Shown one piece after another: positions 54,952 to 64,000 of a stretch of 64,000 bases of DNA. The position numbers and the translations under genes are program-made. The notes below the pieces were generated by a model. That model ran no database searches and was not told where the DNA came from. It saw only the letters and a program-made list of their open reading frames with translations. Where the stretch lies: contig NZ_SADT02000001.1 in assembly GCF_004016445.2 (NCBI RefSeq), forward strand, positions 2,146,181-2,210,180. Reading direction: 5' to 3'. Origin of the DNA: Mesorhizobium sp. M2E.F.Ca.ET.219.01.1.1. GTDB taxonomy: Bacteria > Pseudomonadota > Alphaproteobacteria > Rhizobiales > Rhizobiaceae. Each line of letters opens with the position of its first letter. Position 1 is the stretch's first letter.

Positions 54952-56625
54952 ATGTCCCGAAAGACTCCTGAAATTGACCCGAAATCTGCTGAAACGATCA
55001 CTTTCGGCGGTTTTGTTTTCCTGACGAAAAAGGGAGAACTCCGGACCGTTGAAGGCAAAGCGGTCGATCTTCGCAGCCAGTCCACAGAGGTGCTCTCAGC
55101 ACTCGCGGCGCGCTCGGGCGAGATCGTGTCCAAGGATGCGCTGATGCAGGCGGTCTGGCCCGATACCTTCGTTACCGAAGACAGCCTTACGCAATGCATT
55201 GCCGACATTCGCCGCGCGTTGGGCGAGGACGCGCACGCGATAGTGGAAACCTTCCCCAAGAGGGGCTACAGGCTGAATGCCGATCCGCCGGCAACTGCTC
55301 CAAGCGCCGCCGCCGGCACGGGAGGAGCCAGGTCACGATTGCCGCGAGCCGGCTTCATTCTCGCTACGATCGTTTTCGTCGCGGCAGCGATCGGTGCGTA
55401 CCACGGAGCCGAGATGTGGCGAGCCCCTCCGGTTCGTTCCAGCGACATGCCGAGAATTGCCGTCCTTCCCTTCGATGACATGAGCACAGGTGCCGATAAG
55501 GGATATCTCAGCGATGCCGTTGCCGACGGGGTCATTACCGAGCTGGCGCGGAGCAAGACTTATGCCGTCATCGCCCGAAACTCGAGCTTCAGGTACCGTG
55601 ATAAGCCCACCGACGCCAGGCAAATCGGAGATGACCTTGGTGTGGACTACCTGCTCGAAGGCAGCCAGCAGAAGATCGGAGATCGGCTGAAAGTGACCGC
55701 CCAATTGCTGGATGCACATGATGGATCACATGTCTGGGCCAATTCCTACGATCGCGAAATCGGAGATCTTTTCGTCGTCCAGGAAGAAATCATCCGCACG
55801 CTTGCGGACCGGGTCGGGCACAGGATCGAGCGCGCCTGGCCTGAGAGCAACTCTGCCCGGGTCAGCGCGCTCCACTATCACCTGATGGGACTTTCCGAGC
55901 TCGACAAGGATTTCTCTGCTGCGGGGAACGATCTGTTCCGGCAGCTGAACCTGAAGGCGATCGAAGCGGATCCGAACTCGCAATTCGGCTATATGGCGCT
56001 GGCCTTTTCCTATCGCAATGACGCGGTATTCGGGTGGCACCGGCAGGAATACACCTTCGACGAGGCTTTGAAGCGGGCCGCCTGGTACGCCGACAAGGCT
56101 ATCCTGCTCGCTCCTGAAGACGCCGACGCCTATTATGTTCGCGCCCGCGTTCATACCGAAGCCGGCGAGCTGGATCAGGCCCTCGCACGGTATGAGCAGG
56201 CGATCGCCCTGAACCCCAGCAAATCGGAGATCCTCGAGGCCAGCTCGGCTCCTCTGCTCCTCGTCGGCCGCATCGACGAAGCGATCGAACGGATCAAGCA
56301 GGCCATGGGTATCGATCCTTTCTACCCTGACTGGTACCATTGGGACATGGGCTGGGCACTCTACGAAAAGAATGATTGCGGGGCTGCGCTGACGGAGATG
56401 CGGAAAATGGCCAGTATTCCGAGCGGCGCGCACCGAATGCTTGCCGGGATTTTCGCCTGCCTGGGAAAGGACCGGGAGGCAAAGGAAGCGCTTGCGGCTT
56501 TCCTAAAAGATTCGCCCGGCGATACCATTCGCGAACAACGCAAGAAATGGGAGAAGCTATACACCGACCCCGTTCGGTTCGAACGCTGGGCCGCACATAT
56601 GCGCATCGCGGGATTACCGGAGTGA
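54952..56625 (+). CDS. Membrane-anchored winged-helix (CadC-type) regulator with TolB-like and TPR domains
   Basis: The 557-residue protein has an N-terminal winged helix (VDLRSQSTEVLSALAARSGE, IVSKDALMQAVWPDTFVTED, VETFPKRGYRLN; about residues 12-108), one membrane segment (GFILATIVFVAAAIGAYHGA, about 130-150), a TolB-like domain (RIAVLPFDDMSTGADKGYLS, DYLLEGSQQKIGDRLKVTAQ) and TPR repeats (APEDADAYYVRARVHTEAGE). The layout is that of CadC-like one-component regulators: periplasmic sensing coupled to cytosolic DNA binding. ATG 54952 with AGGGGCG upstream is preferred over a start at 54883. Its sensor half is homologous to the neighbouring cyclases. Confidence 0.8.
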   Translation: MSRKTPEIDPKSAETITFGGFVFLTKKGELRTVEGKAVDLRSQSTEVLSALAARSGEIVSKDALMQAVWPDTFVTEDSLTQCIADIRRALGEDAHAIVETFPKRGYRLNADPPATAPSAAAGTGGARSRLPRAGFILATIVFVAAAIGAYHGAEMWRAPPVRSSDMPRIAVLPFDDMSTGADKGYLSDAVADGVITELARSKTYAVIARNSSFRYRDKPTDARQIGDDLGVDYLLEGSQQKIGDRLKVTAQLLDAHDGSHVWANSYDREIGDLFVVQEEIIRTLADRVGHRIERAWPESNSARVSALHYHLMGLSELDKDFSAAGNDLFRQLNLKAIEADPNSQFGYMALAFSYRNDAVFGWHRQEYTFDEALKRAAWYADKAILLAPEDADAYYVRARVHTEAGELDQALARYEQAIALNPSKSEILEASSAPLLLVGRIDEAIERIKQAMGIDPFYPDWYHWDMGWALYEKNDCGAALTEMRKMASIPSGAHRMLAGIFACLGKDREAKEALAAFLKDSPGDTIREQRKKWEKLYTDPVRFERWAAHMRIAGLPE

Positions 56626-56658
56626 CGGCTGTCGGTGTGACCCGGTCGGACGGCGCGA

Positions 56659-56889
56659 CTAATGTCCTGGAAGGCTTGGATTGCGCCCTTCACCGCGCCA
56701 AGGCAATTGATAGCAATCCCAGGTGACGAACGCGCACTGCACCGGCCTCGACGCCACCAGGAAGCTCTCCGGCGCGTCGCTGCCGTTAAAGCGAATTCGT
56801 TGGCCGTGGACCTCGATCGTGTCGCCTTCGATGACAGAGGCGACGCGTTTGCCAGAGAGCCGCCGTTGGCGTATTTGCGAACGGCACAC
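56659..56889 (-). pseudogene. Thermonuclease (SNase-like) fragment
   Basis: The frame contains VASVIEGDTIEVHGQRIRFN followed by GSDAPES, the start of a staphylococcal-nuclease domain with its Asp ligand, but then diverges and stops; the catalytic Arg and Glu region is missing. It is a truncated remnant of a secreted nuclease. Confidence 0.65.
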
Positions 56890-56892
56890 TTG

Positions 56893-58638
56893 TCAGTCAG
56901 GCAGGCCGGCCTTGCGCATGCCGTCGACGAAGTATTGGACCACGACCAAATGGCGCGCCGGCTGGGAGGCAGCCCACCGTCCTAGGGAAAACTGGGAGTT
57001 ATTGGCCATAAAGATGTTAGCCTCTCGACGCGCTTCGCGGTCGCGATCGACCAGCGCAAGCGCGGCTGCGAGCACCTTCCTTGAGCCCGAGCGATAGGTC
57101 GACTCACTGCGCAGGGTGTCGATTGCCGCATCATACCGGCCAGCAGCGTAGTGGACCATTCCCAAGATCCAGAAATACCAGCCGGCTGGGTGCGGATTAA
57201 GCCGAAAGGCTCTGAGGATCATGTCGGTTGCCTCAATGATGCGGCCGTCCCACATAAGCATTTCGGCACTCATAACAAGGGTATCCGCGTGATTGGGATC
57301 GAGCGCAAGGGCAGCGGCGAAAGCGGCTTCCGACTCCGCCCAACGACGCTCATAGGCCTGCAGGTAGCCAACCACCCAGTGATTGCCAGCGTCGTTCGGG
57401 TCGAGCTCTACGGCGCGAAGCGCAAACGCGATCGACTCCGGCCTCTTGGTTTCTGGCGAGCCTATGCTGTGAGCCCAATACGACCAAAGGGTGAAGGCGA
57501 GCCAGCGCATAGCTTCAGCATAACCCGGCTCGATCGTGATCGCTTCCCTCAGCAGGATCTCGCACTCGCGGATTGCTTCGGCGGATCCGGCAAGATGGGC
57601 TATGAGCGGACGCGCTCGCAAGCAGAGTTCATAGGCCTCAAGATTTTTCGGGCGGCTGCGCGCGGGCAACGTGGTAAGTCGGCCGACAAGGGCCTCGACA
57701 ATTTTGCCCGTTACCTCGTCCTGCACCGAGAATATATCTTCGATGCCGCGGTCAAAGCGCTCCGCCCAGAGGTGATCGCCGCCGGTCGCGTCGATAAGCT
57801 GAACGTTGATGCGAACGCGTCCGTCGATGCGGCGCGCACTGCCTTCCAACACATAACGGACGCCAAGCTCGCGGGCGATTTGGCGGACGTCTATCGCCTT
57901 GGCTTTGTAGGCAAAGGTGGAGTGTCGCGCGATGACGAACAACCCCTCATTTCGAGACAGGTCGGTGATCAGGTCTTCAGTCAGCCCATCTGCGAAGACG
58001 TCCTGCTCGCGATCGCCGCTCATGTTGGTGAACGGAAGCACCGCCAAAGAAGGCTTGGCGGGAAGCCTCGGCGGGGTCGGTTCGATGACACTTTCGATAT
58101 GATCGCCCGGCAGCGGCCGCAGACGATACACACGCACGGGCTCGGCGATATTCTTTAGTGCTTGCTCTCCCAACTCGTCAAAGGCGGCGTCGAGCTTGCG
58201 CTTCACCTGGTCGAACACGCTCGCGGAAATGCACACTTCGCCAGGCCCCGCGAGGGTTTCGAGCCGCACGGCAACATTGACACCGTCGCCATAGATGTCA
58301 CTCCCCTCGACGATAATGTCACCGAGGTTGACCCCAATGCGCAAAGTTATGCGCTTGGGCTCAGGCAGTGACCTATTCGCCTTTGCTGTTTCGTGCTGCA
58401 GATCAAGCGCGCATTGGGCGGCGTTCACCGCGCTTGCGAACTCCACCAGTACTCCGTCGCCCATTACCTTTACGAGGCGCCCGTAGTACTTGGCGATGAG
58501 AGGTGCCAGGACTTCGCTGCGACGCTGCTTGAGCGCTTTGAGAGTCCCCACTTCGTCGAGCCCCATCAGGCGCGAATACCCCACGACGTCCGCGCTCATT
58601 ATCGCGGCGAGGCGTCGCGGCGCGCTTTGCTTGGCCAT
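56893..58638 (-). CDS. Class III adenylate cyclase with TolB-like and TPR domains
   Basis: The 581-residue protein has a cyclase catalytic domain at residues 8-175: first metal Asp in AAIMSADVVGYSRLMG, second Asp in KVMGDGVLVEF, and the transition-state Asn and Arg in YGDGVNVAVRLE. A TolB-like domain (SLAVLPFTNMSGDREQDVFA, VRYVLEGSARRIDGRVRINV) and TPR-like repeats (ALDPNHADTLVMSAEMLMWD) follow. It should make cAMP from ATP in response to an unknown signal sensed by the C-terminal part. No membrane segment is seen. It is convergent with the CadC-type regulator and closely related in layout to the cyclase at 59898. Confidence 0.88.
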   Translation of the reverse strand: MAKQSAPRRLAAIMSADVVGYSRLMGLDEVGTLKALKQRRSEVLAPLIAKYYGRLVKVMGDGVLVEFASAVNAAQCALDLQHETAKANRSLPEPKRITLRIGVNLGDIIVEGSDIYGDGVNVAVRLETLAGPGEVCISASVFDQVKRKLDAAFDELGEQALKNIAEPVRVYRLRPLPGDHIESVIEPTPPRLPAKPSLAVLPFTNMSGDREQDVFADGLTEDLITDLSRNEGLFVIARHSTFAYKAKAIDVRQIARELGVRYVLEGSARRIDGRVRINVQLIDATGGDHLWAERFDRGIEDIFSVQDEVTGKIVEALVGRLTTLPARSRPKNLEAYELCLRARPLIAHLAGSAEAIRECEILLREAITIEPGYAEAMRWLAFTLWSYWAHSIGSPETKRPESIAFALRAVELDPNDAGNHWVVGYLQAYERRWAESEAAFAAALALDPNHADTLVMSAEMLMWDGRIIEATDMILRAFRLNPHPAGWYFWILGMVHYAAGRYDAAIDTLRSESTYRSGSRKVLAAALALVDRDREARREANIFMANNSQFSLGRWAASQPARHLVVVQYFVDGMRKAGLPD

Positions 58639-58964
58639 CCGGCACCAGAACGATCGTGACTACTGCATCAGGATAGTCACGGCATGGAGACAAGTCCATA
58701 AGTGTCGCTGTTGCTTCGGCGAGCCCAGACGATCAACCAACTGATACCTTCCTCTACGACAGGATTAGAAGCGCGCCATCTGCCCACGTCGGCCTTGCAC
58801 CTTCACCTCGGTCGTTCCGCCGGCCGTTCCATCATCTGGGAGCAGACATGGCCGGCTTAGCGGCAATCACAGCGGACAATTCGACGGGCGACAGTTTGCG
58901 AGGTCATACCCCCCCGCAGCTACCTCCCGTGAGGCGCGGCGCACTGCCGAAGAGTGGCTACACC
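58639..58964. other. Intergenic region between cyclase and DJ-1-like gene
   Basis: Nothing convincing is encoded. The cyclase promoter (minus strand) should lie in 58640-58760. The gap 59679-59897 likewise holds only the two divergent promoters, not resolved. Confidence 0.4.
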
Positions 58965-59678
58965 TTACTTGTACGAAAACTTCTCGAGCCCTTGCTTGAT
59001 GCCCGCATGGGCCTCCTCGTTGCGGTGGACCATCAGAGTTGTGGCCGCTTCGGTCGCCTTGTCGGGATGGCCGCCATCGAAAGGCGGCGACGGGTCGTAC
59101 TCAATCCCAAGTTGGATGGCTTGCGCGACCTCCGGCCCTGCAAGTTCGGCAATGATGCTCAATGCGAAGTCGATTCCTGCACATACGCCACCCGACGTGA
59201 AGACGTTGCCGTCTCGCACGACACGCGCCTCTTCGTGACGCGCGCCAACCAGAGGCAATAGGTCGACATAGGCCCAATGCGTCGCTGCCCGCCGCCCCTT
59301 CAGCAGTCCGGCTGCTCCAAGAAGAAACGCCCCCATGCACACCGATGTCACGTATTGTGCATGCGCGCCCTGCCGGCGAATGAAGTCGATCGTCACTGCA
59401 TCGGCGAGCGCTTCCACAACGCCCGAGCCGCCCGGCACGCAAAGCAGGTCGAGCGCGGGACAAGTTTCGAAAGTGCAGTTGGGCATGATGCCAAGGCCGC
59501 GGTCACTCACGACGGGCAACATGGTCTTGGCGGCGACGTGGGTGCGCGATTGCGGGAACTTGCTGCGAGCCGAGATCGACGGCGGCGTTGCAAGCCGGCT
59601 CAGGACCTCAAACGGGCCGGTGAAGTCGAGTTGAGTGATGTTCGGGAAAATCACGAAGCCGACGTTGAACTCAGCCAT
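58965..59678 (-). CDS. DJ-1/PfpI-family protein, isonitrile hydratase-like
   Basis: The 237-residue protein has the class I glutamine amidotransferase-like fold: VGFVIFPNITQLDFTGPFEV at the start, PALDLLCVPGGSGV, and the nucleophile elbow in VTSVCMGAFLLGAAGLLKGR with Cys as nucleophile, followed by ATHW. This pattern matches isonitrile hydratase (InhA), which hydrates isonitriles to N-formamides, but many relatives have other roles. It lacks the AraC domain of GlxA-type regulators. GGGGAGAA precedes the ATG. Confidence 0.8.
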   Translation of the reverse strand: MAEFNVGFVIFPNITQLDFTGPFEVLSRLATPPSISARSKFPQSRTHVAAKTMLPVVSDRGLGIMPNCTFETCPALDLLCVPGGSGVVEALADAVTIDFIRRQGAHAQYVTSVCMGAFLLGAAGLLKGRRAATHWAYVDLLPLVGARHEEARVVRDGNVFTSGGVCAGIDFALSIIAELAGPEVAQAIQLGIEYDPSPPFDGGHPDKATEAATTLMVHRNEEAHAGIKQGLEKFSYK

Positions 59679-59897
59679 GCAAATTCTCCCCTAAGTTCGT
59701 GAAGCCGACTTGGTGCCGTTGAAATCATCGCGCCTAGTCACGATGTCCGCAATGGGTCAAATTCAGCGAGACGCAGCGACTCCTTTCGACAATCGCTGGC
59801 AAGGTCGCACTGCGGACCCGAAGCGGCTGCAGGTCGAGCCGATCAAAATGAAGCTGCCCCCCCGAGTCTGTGCTATATCCCAAAGAAGGAGGGGCAA

Positions 59898-61664
59898 ATG
59901 AGCGAGACCCGCAAGCTTGCGGCGATCCTGGCCGCCGATGTCGTCGGATACAGCCGATTGGCTGGCTTGGACGAAGCTCGGACTCTCGCGCGCCTGCGGG
60001 CGCTCCGCAGCGACCTTGTTGATCCGACCATCGCGGTACACATCGGACGAGTGGTGAAACGCACCGGTGACGGGACCCTTGTTGAGTTCCGCAGCGTGGT
60101 CGATGCCGTCCGATGCGCCATCGAAGTGCAGAACGCCATGCTCGAACGCAACGTCGGGGTGCCGCCTGATCGGCGTATCGAGTTCCGCATAGGAATCCAC
60201 GTTGGCGATGTAGTCGAGGAGGGCGACGGCGACCTGATGGGCGATGGTGTCAACATTGCTGCCCGTCTGGAAAGCATTGCGGAACCAAATGGGATTTGCC
60301 TGTCGGGTGCGGCATATGAACAAGTGCGCGACAAGCTGAAGGAACAATTCGCGGATCTCGGCGAAAAAGAACTCAAAAACATTGCACGGCCGGTGCGAGT
60401 CTATCGCGTAGCCTTAGACAGTGACACCGCAACAGAGCCGATAGTGCCTGACCCTTCCGCTGGAAAACTGGCCGCACCCGACAAGCCCTCGATTGCTGTC
60501 CTGCCGTTCCAGAACATGAGCGGCGACCCCGAACAGGAATACTTCGGCGACGGGATCGCGGAAGACATCATTACGGCCTTATCCAAGCTGCGGGGCTTCT
60601 TCGTTATCGCTCGCAATTCGACCTTCGCGTACAAAGGCAAGGCGCCAGATATCCGTCAGGTCGCGCGTGAGCTTAACGTTCGCTATGTACTTGAAGGCAG
60701 CGTCCGCAAGGCGGGTGAGCGATTGCGGGTAACTGGTCAGCTTATTGACGCCGCCAGCGGCAATCACATCTGGGCAGAGCGCTACGACCGCCCCGCCTCT
60801 GATATTTTCGCCGTGCAGGACGAGATCACTCACAGCGTTGTCGCCGCGATAGAGCCGCAGATTTACGCAGCCGAACGCCTTCGCCTTCAAAGTAAGGCGC
60901 CGGAGAGTCTCGACGCGTGGGGCTGCGTTGTCCGAGCAATGCCTTATATCTGGACATGGGTCATCCAAGACGAGGACACTGGCATCAGCCTCTTGAAGCG
61001 AGCGATTGAGCTCGATCCTCACTATGCACGCGCTCGCAGCCTACTCGCATGGGCCTTCGCCACCCGCGTAATTTCCGGCAATTTGGAGTTTGAGCCGGGC
61101 ATATCCAGTGCCCTCGCGCTTGCTCAGGGTGCGATAGACCTCGATCCGGACGACCCATGGGCCCATTTTGCGGCAGGTTATATATCCGCTTTTTCAAGAC
61201 GACTTGGGCCGGCGGTGGAGGAACTGAACGAGGCACTGCAGCGCAACCCGAACTTTGTATTCGCCCACATAATCTTAGGGGTAGCGTACGGCTATGCCGG
61301 ACTTGCGGACGATGGCCTCCGTCAGCTCGAAATCGCACGACGATTGAGCCCCCTTGATCAAACCCAGGCAGCAAATCTTTCGGTCGAAGGGCTTTGCCAT
61401 CTGGTCGCTGGACGTTACGCCGAAGCGGTAAGAGCTGAACGCCGGGCCGTACTGATGAGACCAAACTTTGGAACCGCTTGGCGCACACTCACAGCAGCCG
61501 CAGGACTAGCCGGTGATCTGGAAACCGCACGGCAAGGACTCGTCGAATGCAAACGTCTACAGCCGAATCTCAGCATCGAGTGGGTCGAGAAATACCACCC
61601 GCTGATACGGACTGAGGACCGCGCCAGATACGTCGAGGGCCTGCGTCGAGCGGGCCTGGAATAG
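59898..61664 (+). CDS. Class III adenylate cyclase with TolB-like and TPR domains
   Basis: The 588-residue protein has a complete catalytic domain (AAILAADVVGYSRLAGLDEA; KRTGDGTLVEF; LMGDGVNIAARLES) with both metal Asps and the Asn/Arg pair. Then come a TolB-like domain (SIAVLPFQNMSGDPEQEYFG, VRYVLEGSVRKAGERLRVTG) and TPR repeats (IDLDPDDPWAHFAAGYISAF). It should produce cAMP in the cytosol. AAGGAGGGGCAA precedes the ATG; this whole start region is duplicated at 52449. It is a paralogue of the cyclase at 56893. Confidence 0.88.
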   Translation: MSETRKLAAILAADVVGYSRLAGLDEARTLARLRALRSDLVDPTIAVHIGRVVKRTGDGTLVEFRSVVDAVRCAIEVQNAMLERNVGVPPDRRIEFRIGIHVGDVVEEGDGDLMGDGVNIAARLESIAEPNGICLSGAAYEQVRDKLKEQFADLGEKELKNIARPVRVYRVALDSDTATEPIVPDPSAGKLAAPDKPSIAVLPFQNMSGDPEQEYFGDGIAEDIITALSKLRGFFVIARNSTFAYKGKAPDIRQVARELNVRYVLEGSVRKAGERLRVTGQLIDAASGNHIWAERYDRPASDIFAVQDEITHSVVAAIEPQIYAAERLRLQSKAPESLDAWGCVVRAMPYIWTWVIQDEDTGISLLKRAIELDPHYARARSLLAWAFATRVISGNLEFEPGISSALALAQGAIDLDPDDPWAHFAAGYISAFSRRLGPAVEELNEALQRNPNFVFAHIILGVAYGYAGLADDGLRQLEIARRLSPLDQTQAANLSVEGLCHLVAGRYAEAVRAERRAVLMRPNFGTAWRTLTAAAGLAGDLETARQGLVECKRLQPNLSIEWVEKYHPLIRTEDRARYVEGLRRAGLE

Positions 61665-61944
61665 TCCGGGCTAAATCGTGCCAGCCGACACCCCGCCGGT
61701 CTCGGTGAGGTGGTGCAGATGTCAAAGGCGCCAGGTGGAAGCGTCGGCAAAGGACATCCTCCTCAGTTACTTTGTCCGGCGGGATGGTGAGCATCCATTG
61801 CGATGCCCGTCTCGGAAATCTGCTCAGCCGGAGTGACGTGCCAACTGGCTGGTCACTGAAGAAACTGCTAATATTAGTCGGGCTCACCAATCGGTCCGCA
61901 ATGCATGGCGGGTTGATGGCGACAGCTGACGTCGAGGGGACGGC

Positions 61945-62880
61945 ATGCGGATCGCAATGATGGGAGCGGGCGGCATCGGCGGATATATTGGCGCCAGGCT
62001 AGCCCAGGCAGGGGGCGACGTGAGCTTCATTGCTCGCGGAGCGCACCTCGCGGCAATGCTCCAGACTGGTCTGAGGATCCAGAGCGACCTCGGCAGCTTT
62101 GTTCTTGCGCCTGTGTCCGCGAGCAACGCCGCGGTTCATATCGGTCCCGTCGATTTGGTGATCTTTGCAGTGAAGCTCTACGACAGCGAGGATGCCGCTG
62201 CGTCGATCGCTCCGCTCATGGCCGATAACACGCGCGTCGTTACGCTGCAAAACGGCATCGATAGCGTCGAAATTCTTCGGCGTCATGTGCAGGGCGAGCG
62301 CGTGATCGGTGGCGCCACCTACCTTTCCGGTTTCATCAACAAGCCCGGCGAGGTCATTCATTCGGGCGGGCTGCCGCAGATCCTGGTCGGCGGCCAACAT
62401 GATCCTGTCATAGAGGAACTGCAGGAGCTGTGTGATCGTGCCATCGGGCTTGAGCTGAAACCGGTCCCGGACATCGACGAAGTGCTTTGGGAGAAATTTG
62501 TAACGCTTTGCGCCTTCTCGGGAGGAACATCGCTGATGCGCTCGGGCATCGGTCCGATCCTGGCCGATCCGGAATCGCGTATCTTCATTGAACAGTTGCG
62601 GGATGAAGGGATGGCGGTAGCCGCAGCGGCCGGCCACCCAATGGCCGATGGGTTCCCGGGCCGCGTCGAGACAAGGTGGTCCGCGTTTCCCCCGCATGTG
62701 AAATCCTCGATGGCCAATGACCTCGAACGAGGGAAACCCATCGAGGTTGCGTGGCTTTCCGGTCGAATGCATCAACTGGGAATGAAACTGGGGGTGGCTA
62801 CGCCGGGCCACTCGGCCGTGTTCCGAGCGCTCCATCTCCACGCACTGGGGACGCACGCCAGAATTCCAATCTCTGAATAA
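61945..62880 (+). CDS. 2-dehydropantoate 2-reductase family protein
   Basis: The 311-residue protein has the NADPH-binding motif IAMMGAGGIGGYIGARLAQA, the substrate-region Lys in VIFAVKLYDSEDAA and LQNGIDSVEIL, plus the second catalytic Lys region EVLWEKFVTLCAFSGGTSL. These are features of the ApbA/PanE family, which reduces ketopantoate in pantothenate synthesis. Many paralogues have other substrates, and no pantothenate gene is nearby, so I do not name it panE. GAGGGGACGGC precedes the ATG. 61665-61944 upstream holds no gene. Confidence 0.82.
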   Translation: MRIAMMGAGGIGGYIGARLAQAGGDVSFIARGAHLAAMLQTGLRIQSDLGSFVLAPVSASNAAVHIGPVDLVIFAVKLYDSEDAAASIAPLMADNTRVVTLQNGIDSVEILRRHVQGERVIGGATYLSGFINKPGEVIHSGGLPQILVGGQHDPVIEELQELCDRAIGLELKPVPDIDEVLWEKFVTLCAFSGGTSLMRSGIGPILADPESRIFIEQLRDEGMAVAAAAGHPMADGFPGRVETRWSAFPPHVKSSMANDLERGKPIEVAWLSGRMHQLGMKLGVATPGHSAVFRALHLHALGTHARIPISE

Positions 62881-62912
62881 CGGTCATAGCCAAAATTAAT
62901 TGGGAGGACGTC

Positions 62913-63653
62913 ATGGCAGGTTCCTCGAGCGAAACAATGCTGGTCAGGGCAGGCGACGACGCTGTTGGCCCCCAGGACATGTTCAACAAGGAACTGCAAA
63001 CCTATCGCAAGATCGTTGGCGCGAATCTCATGTTCCATCGCGAGGTCTACGGCCTCCTTCGCGCTCTGCTTGTCGAGCATGCACCGGCGTCATTCCGGTT
63101 TCTCGACATAGCCTGTGGGGATGCCAGCGCCTCCGCCGCAATGCTGAGGACGATGGCGATCGGCAATTATGTCGGCATCGACTTGTCTGAGGCATCTTTG
63201 CGATTGGCGGCACGGGAGCTCGACGGTCTGCCATGTCCGGTTGAATTGCGGTGCAGTGATTTCGCCCAGGCCATGGCGAAATGGTCTGAGCCTGTCGATG
63301 TAATCTGGATCGGCATGTCGCTGCACCACCTGCCAGCCACGGGCAAGGCACAGTTGATGAGGGACGCCCGCCGCTCTCTGGGCGGCGAGGGCATGTTTAT
63401 CATTTGGGAGCCGGCGCTGTTCGAGGGAGAGGAGCGCTCATCCTGGCTGGCACGATTTTCTTTGCTGCGCGACGAATGGTCCGCCGTTTCGGATGAGGAA
63501 TTCGCTTCGATGGAAAGGCACATGCTTCTTGCCGATTTCCCGGAGACGGTCGGCACCTGGCTCGGCATGGGCAGGGACGCCGGCTTCTCCCAGGCGGAGG
63601 AGATTTTCATGATGCCTAATAAGATGGGCAGGGTGTTTCGGTTCTCAAATTGA
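62913..63653 (+). CDS. SAM-dependent class I methyltransferase
   Basis: The 246-residue protein has motif I FRFLDIACGDASASAAML, a ribose-binding Asp in YVGIDLSEASLRLA and post-motif segments (VDVIWIGMSLHHLPATGKAQ, GEGMFIIWEPALFE). This is the methyltransferase-12/25 type; the substrate may be a small molecule. GGGAGGACGTC precedes the ATG. It lies 32 bases after the reductase, probably co-transcribed. 63654-63855 holds no gene. Confidence 0.8.
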   Translation: MAGSSSETMLVRAGDDAVGPQDMFNKELQTYRKIVGANLMFHREVYGLLRALLVEHAPASFRFLDIACGDASASAAMLRTMAIGNYVGIDLSEASLRLAARELDGLPCPVELRCSDFAQAMAKWSEPVDVIWIGMSLHHLPATGKAQLMRDARRSLGGEGMFIIWEPALFEGEERSSWLARFSLLRDEWSAVSDEEFASMERHMLLADFPETVGTWLGMGRDAGFSQAEEIFMMPNKMGRVFRFSN

Positions 63654-63855
63654 GTCTGAGCCAGAATAGCCGCCCTCATCTTCGACACGACAACACCACG
63701 AGATGTGCCGATCTACCGATCAAAACGTCGAATTCGTCTTGTGAACAGACCGTCGGCTTGCGGCCCCTTTCCGGCCATCGTCCGCAGATTAATCGCTTGG
63801 CCACAATGTCACCATCCAGTGCCAACCGGCACGGGTGCAGATCTTACGTTGCTGA

Positions 63856-64000
63856 CTATCGTCCAGGGGCTTGTCCGATCGAAACGCAATCGAAACTCCG
63901 CCGCGAGTGGATCTGAAAGGCCGCAGGTTGCACGCCGAAGGAAAAACCGGCGATTTCACCCACGAGCTTGTTCCGGATTGCTTTTGCGAAGTCGGCTGTG
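63856..64000 (-). CDS. C-terminal end of a DUF1194-like protein, runs off the window
   Basis: The last 47 codons of a minus-strand gene are visible: TADFAKAIRNKLVGEIAGFS and a short tail ending at 63856. The segment resembles the end of DUF1194 (von Willebrand A-like, exported) proteins common in rhizobia. Too little is present for certainty. Confidence 0.4.
   Translation of the reverse strand, partial: TADFAKAIRNKLVGEIAGFSFGVQPAAFQIHSRRSFDCVSIGQAPGR

Noticed and set aside
58965..59678. GlxA-type AraC regulator
   Set aside because: Only the DJ-1/PfpI domain is present; there is no C-terminal AraC helix-turn-helix.

Overview
The window looks like chromosomal DNA of a GC-rich alphaproteobacterium of the Rhizobiales, most likely Mesorhizobium or a close relative. 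The pointers are a Brucella/Mesorhizobium-type lumazine synthase 2 behind an FMN riboswitch, small rhizobial proteins (DUF768-like, DUF1127-like), several class III adenylate cyclases with TPR tails, and short palindromic intergenic repeats of the kind seen in Mesorhizobium. No rRNA, tRNA, CRISPR array or recognisable transposase was seen.

Layout. (1) 1-6151 is a decaying type I secretion locus: the start of an ABC exporter, a 1190-residue secreted repeat protein, and a truncated, frameshifted HlyD adaptor. (2) 6637-21767 is one tightly packed polyol operon: a SorC/EryD-like regulator, a MalEFGK/GlpVPQST-type ABC importer with two unequal ATPases, then homologues of erythritol kinase (EryA), a 2-hydroxyacid dehydrogenase, a GlpD/EryB-type dehydrogenase, a class II aldolase, a D-ribulokinase-like kinase, a HAD hydrolase and EryC. 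(3) 21974-38596 matches the described D-apiose pathway: two ribose-type ABC systems (one with an ATPase-permease fusion), D-apionate oxidoisomerase (ApnO), D-apiose dehydrogenase (ApsD), D-apionolactonase (ApnL), a RuBisCO-like protein and 3-oxo-isoapionate kinase (OiaK). It is probably controlled by the divergent GntR/FadR regulator through a shared ATACCAGTAT-like operator. (4) 38593-43262 holds an FMN riboswitch with ribH2, a split DhaK/DhaL kinase (candidate L-erythrulose kinase), and a DeoR-controlled pair of tetrulose-phosphate isomerases (EryH/LerI and EryI/DerI). These would carry C4 ketose phosphates to D-erythrose 4-phosphate. (5) 43358-64000 is an accessory region of small proteins, frameshifted genes and duplicated fragments. 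Among them lie two winged-helix/TPR regulators, two intact adenylate cyclase-TPR proteins and at least three cyclase remnants. The window ends with a DJ-1/PfpI protein, a ketopantoate reductase, a methyltransferase and the tail of a DUF1194-like gene.

How it fits together. Regions 2-4 form about 36 kb of C4/branched-C5 sugar metabolism. Apiose would be oxidised to apionate and 3-oxo-isoapionate, phosphorylated, and cleaved or decarboxylated by the RuBisCO-like protein. The polyol operon would make tetrulose phosphates. Both could meet at the DeoR-regulated isomerases. All functional names rest on recognised family features and gene context; no database search was run.
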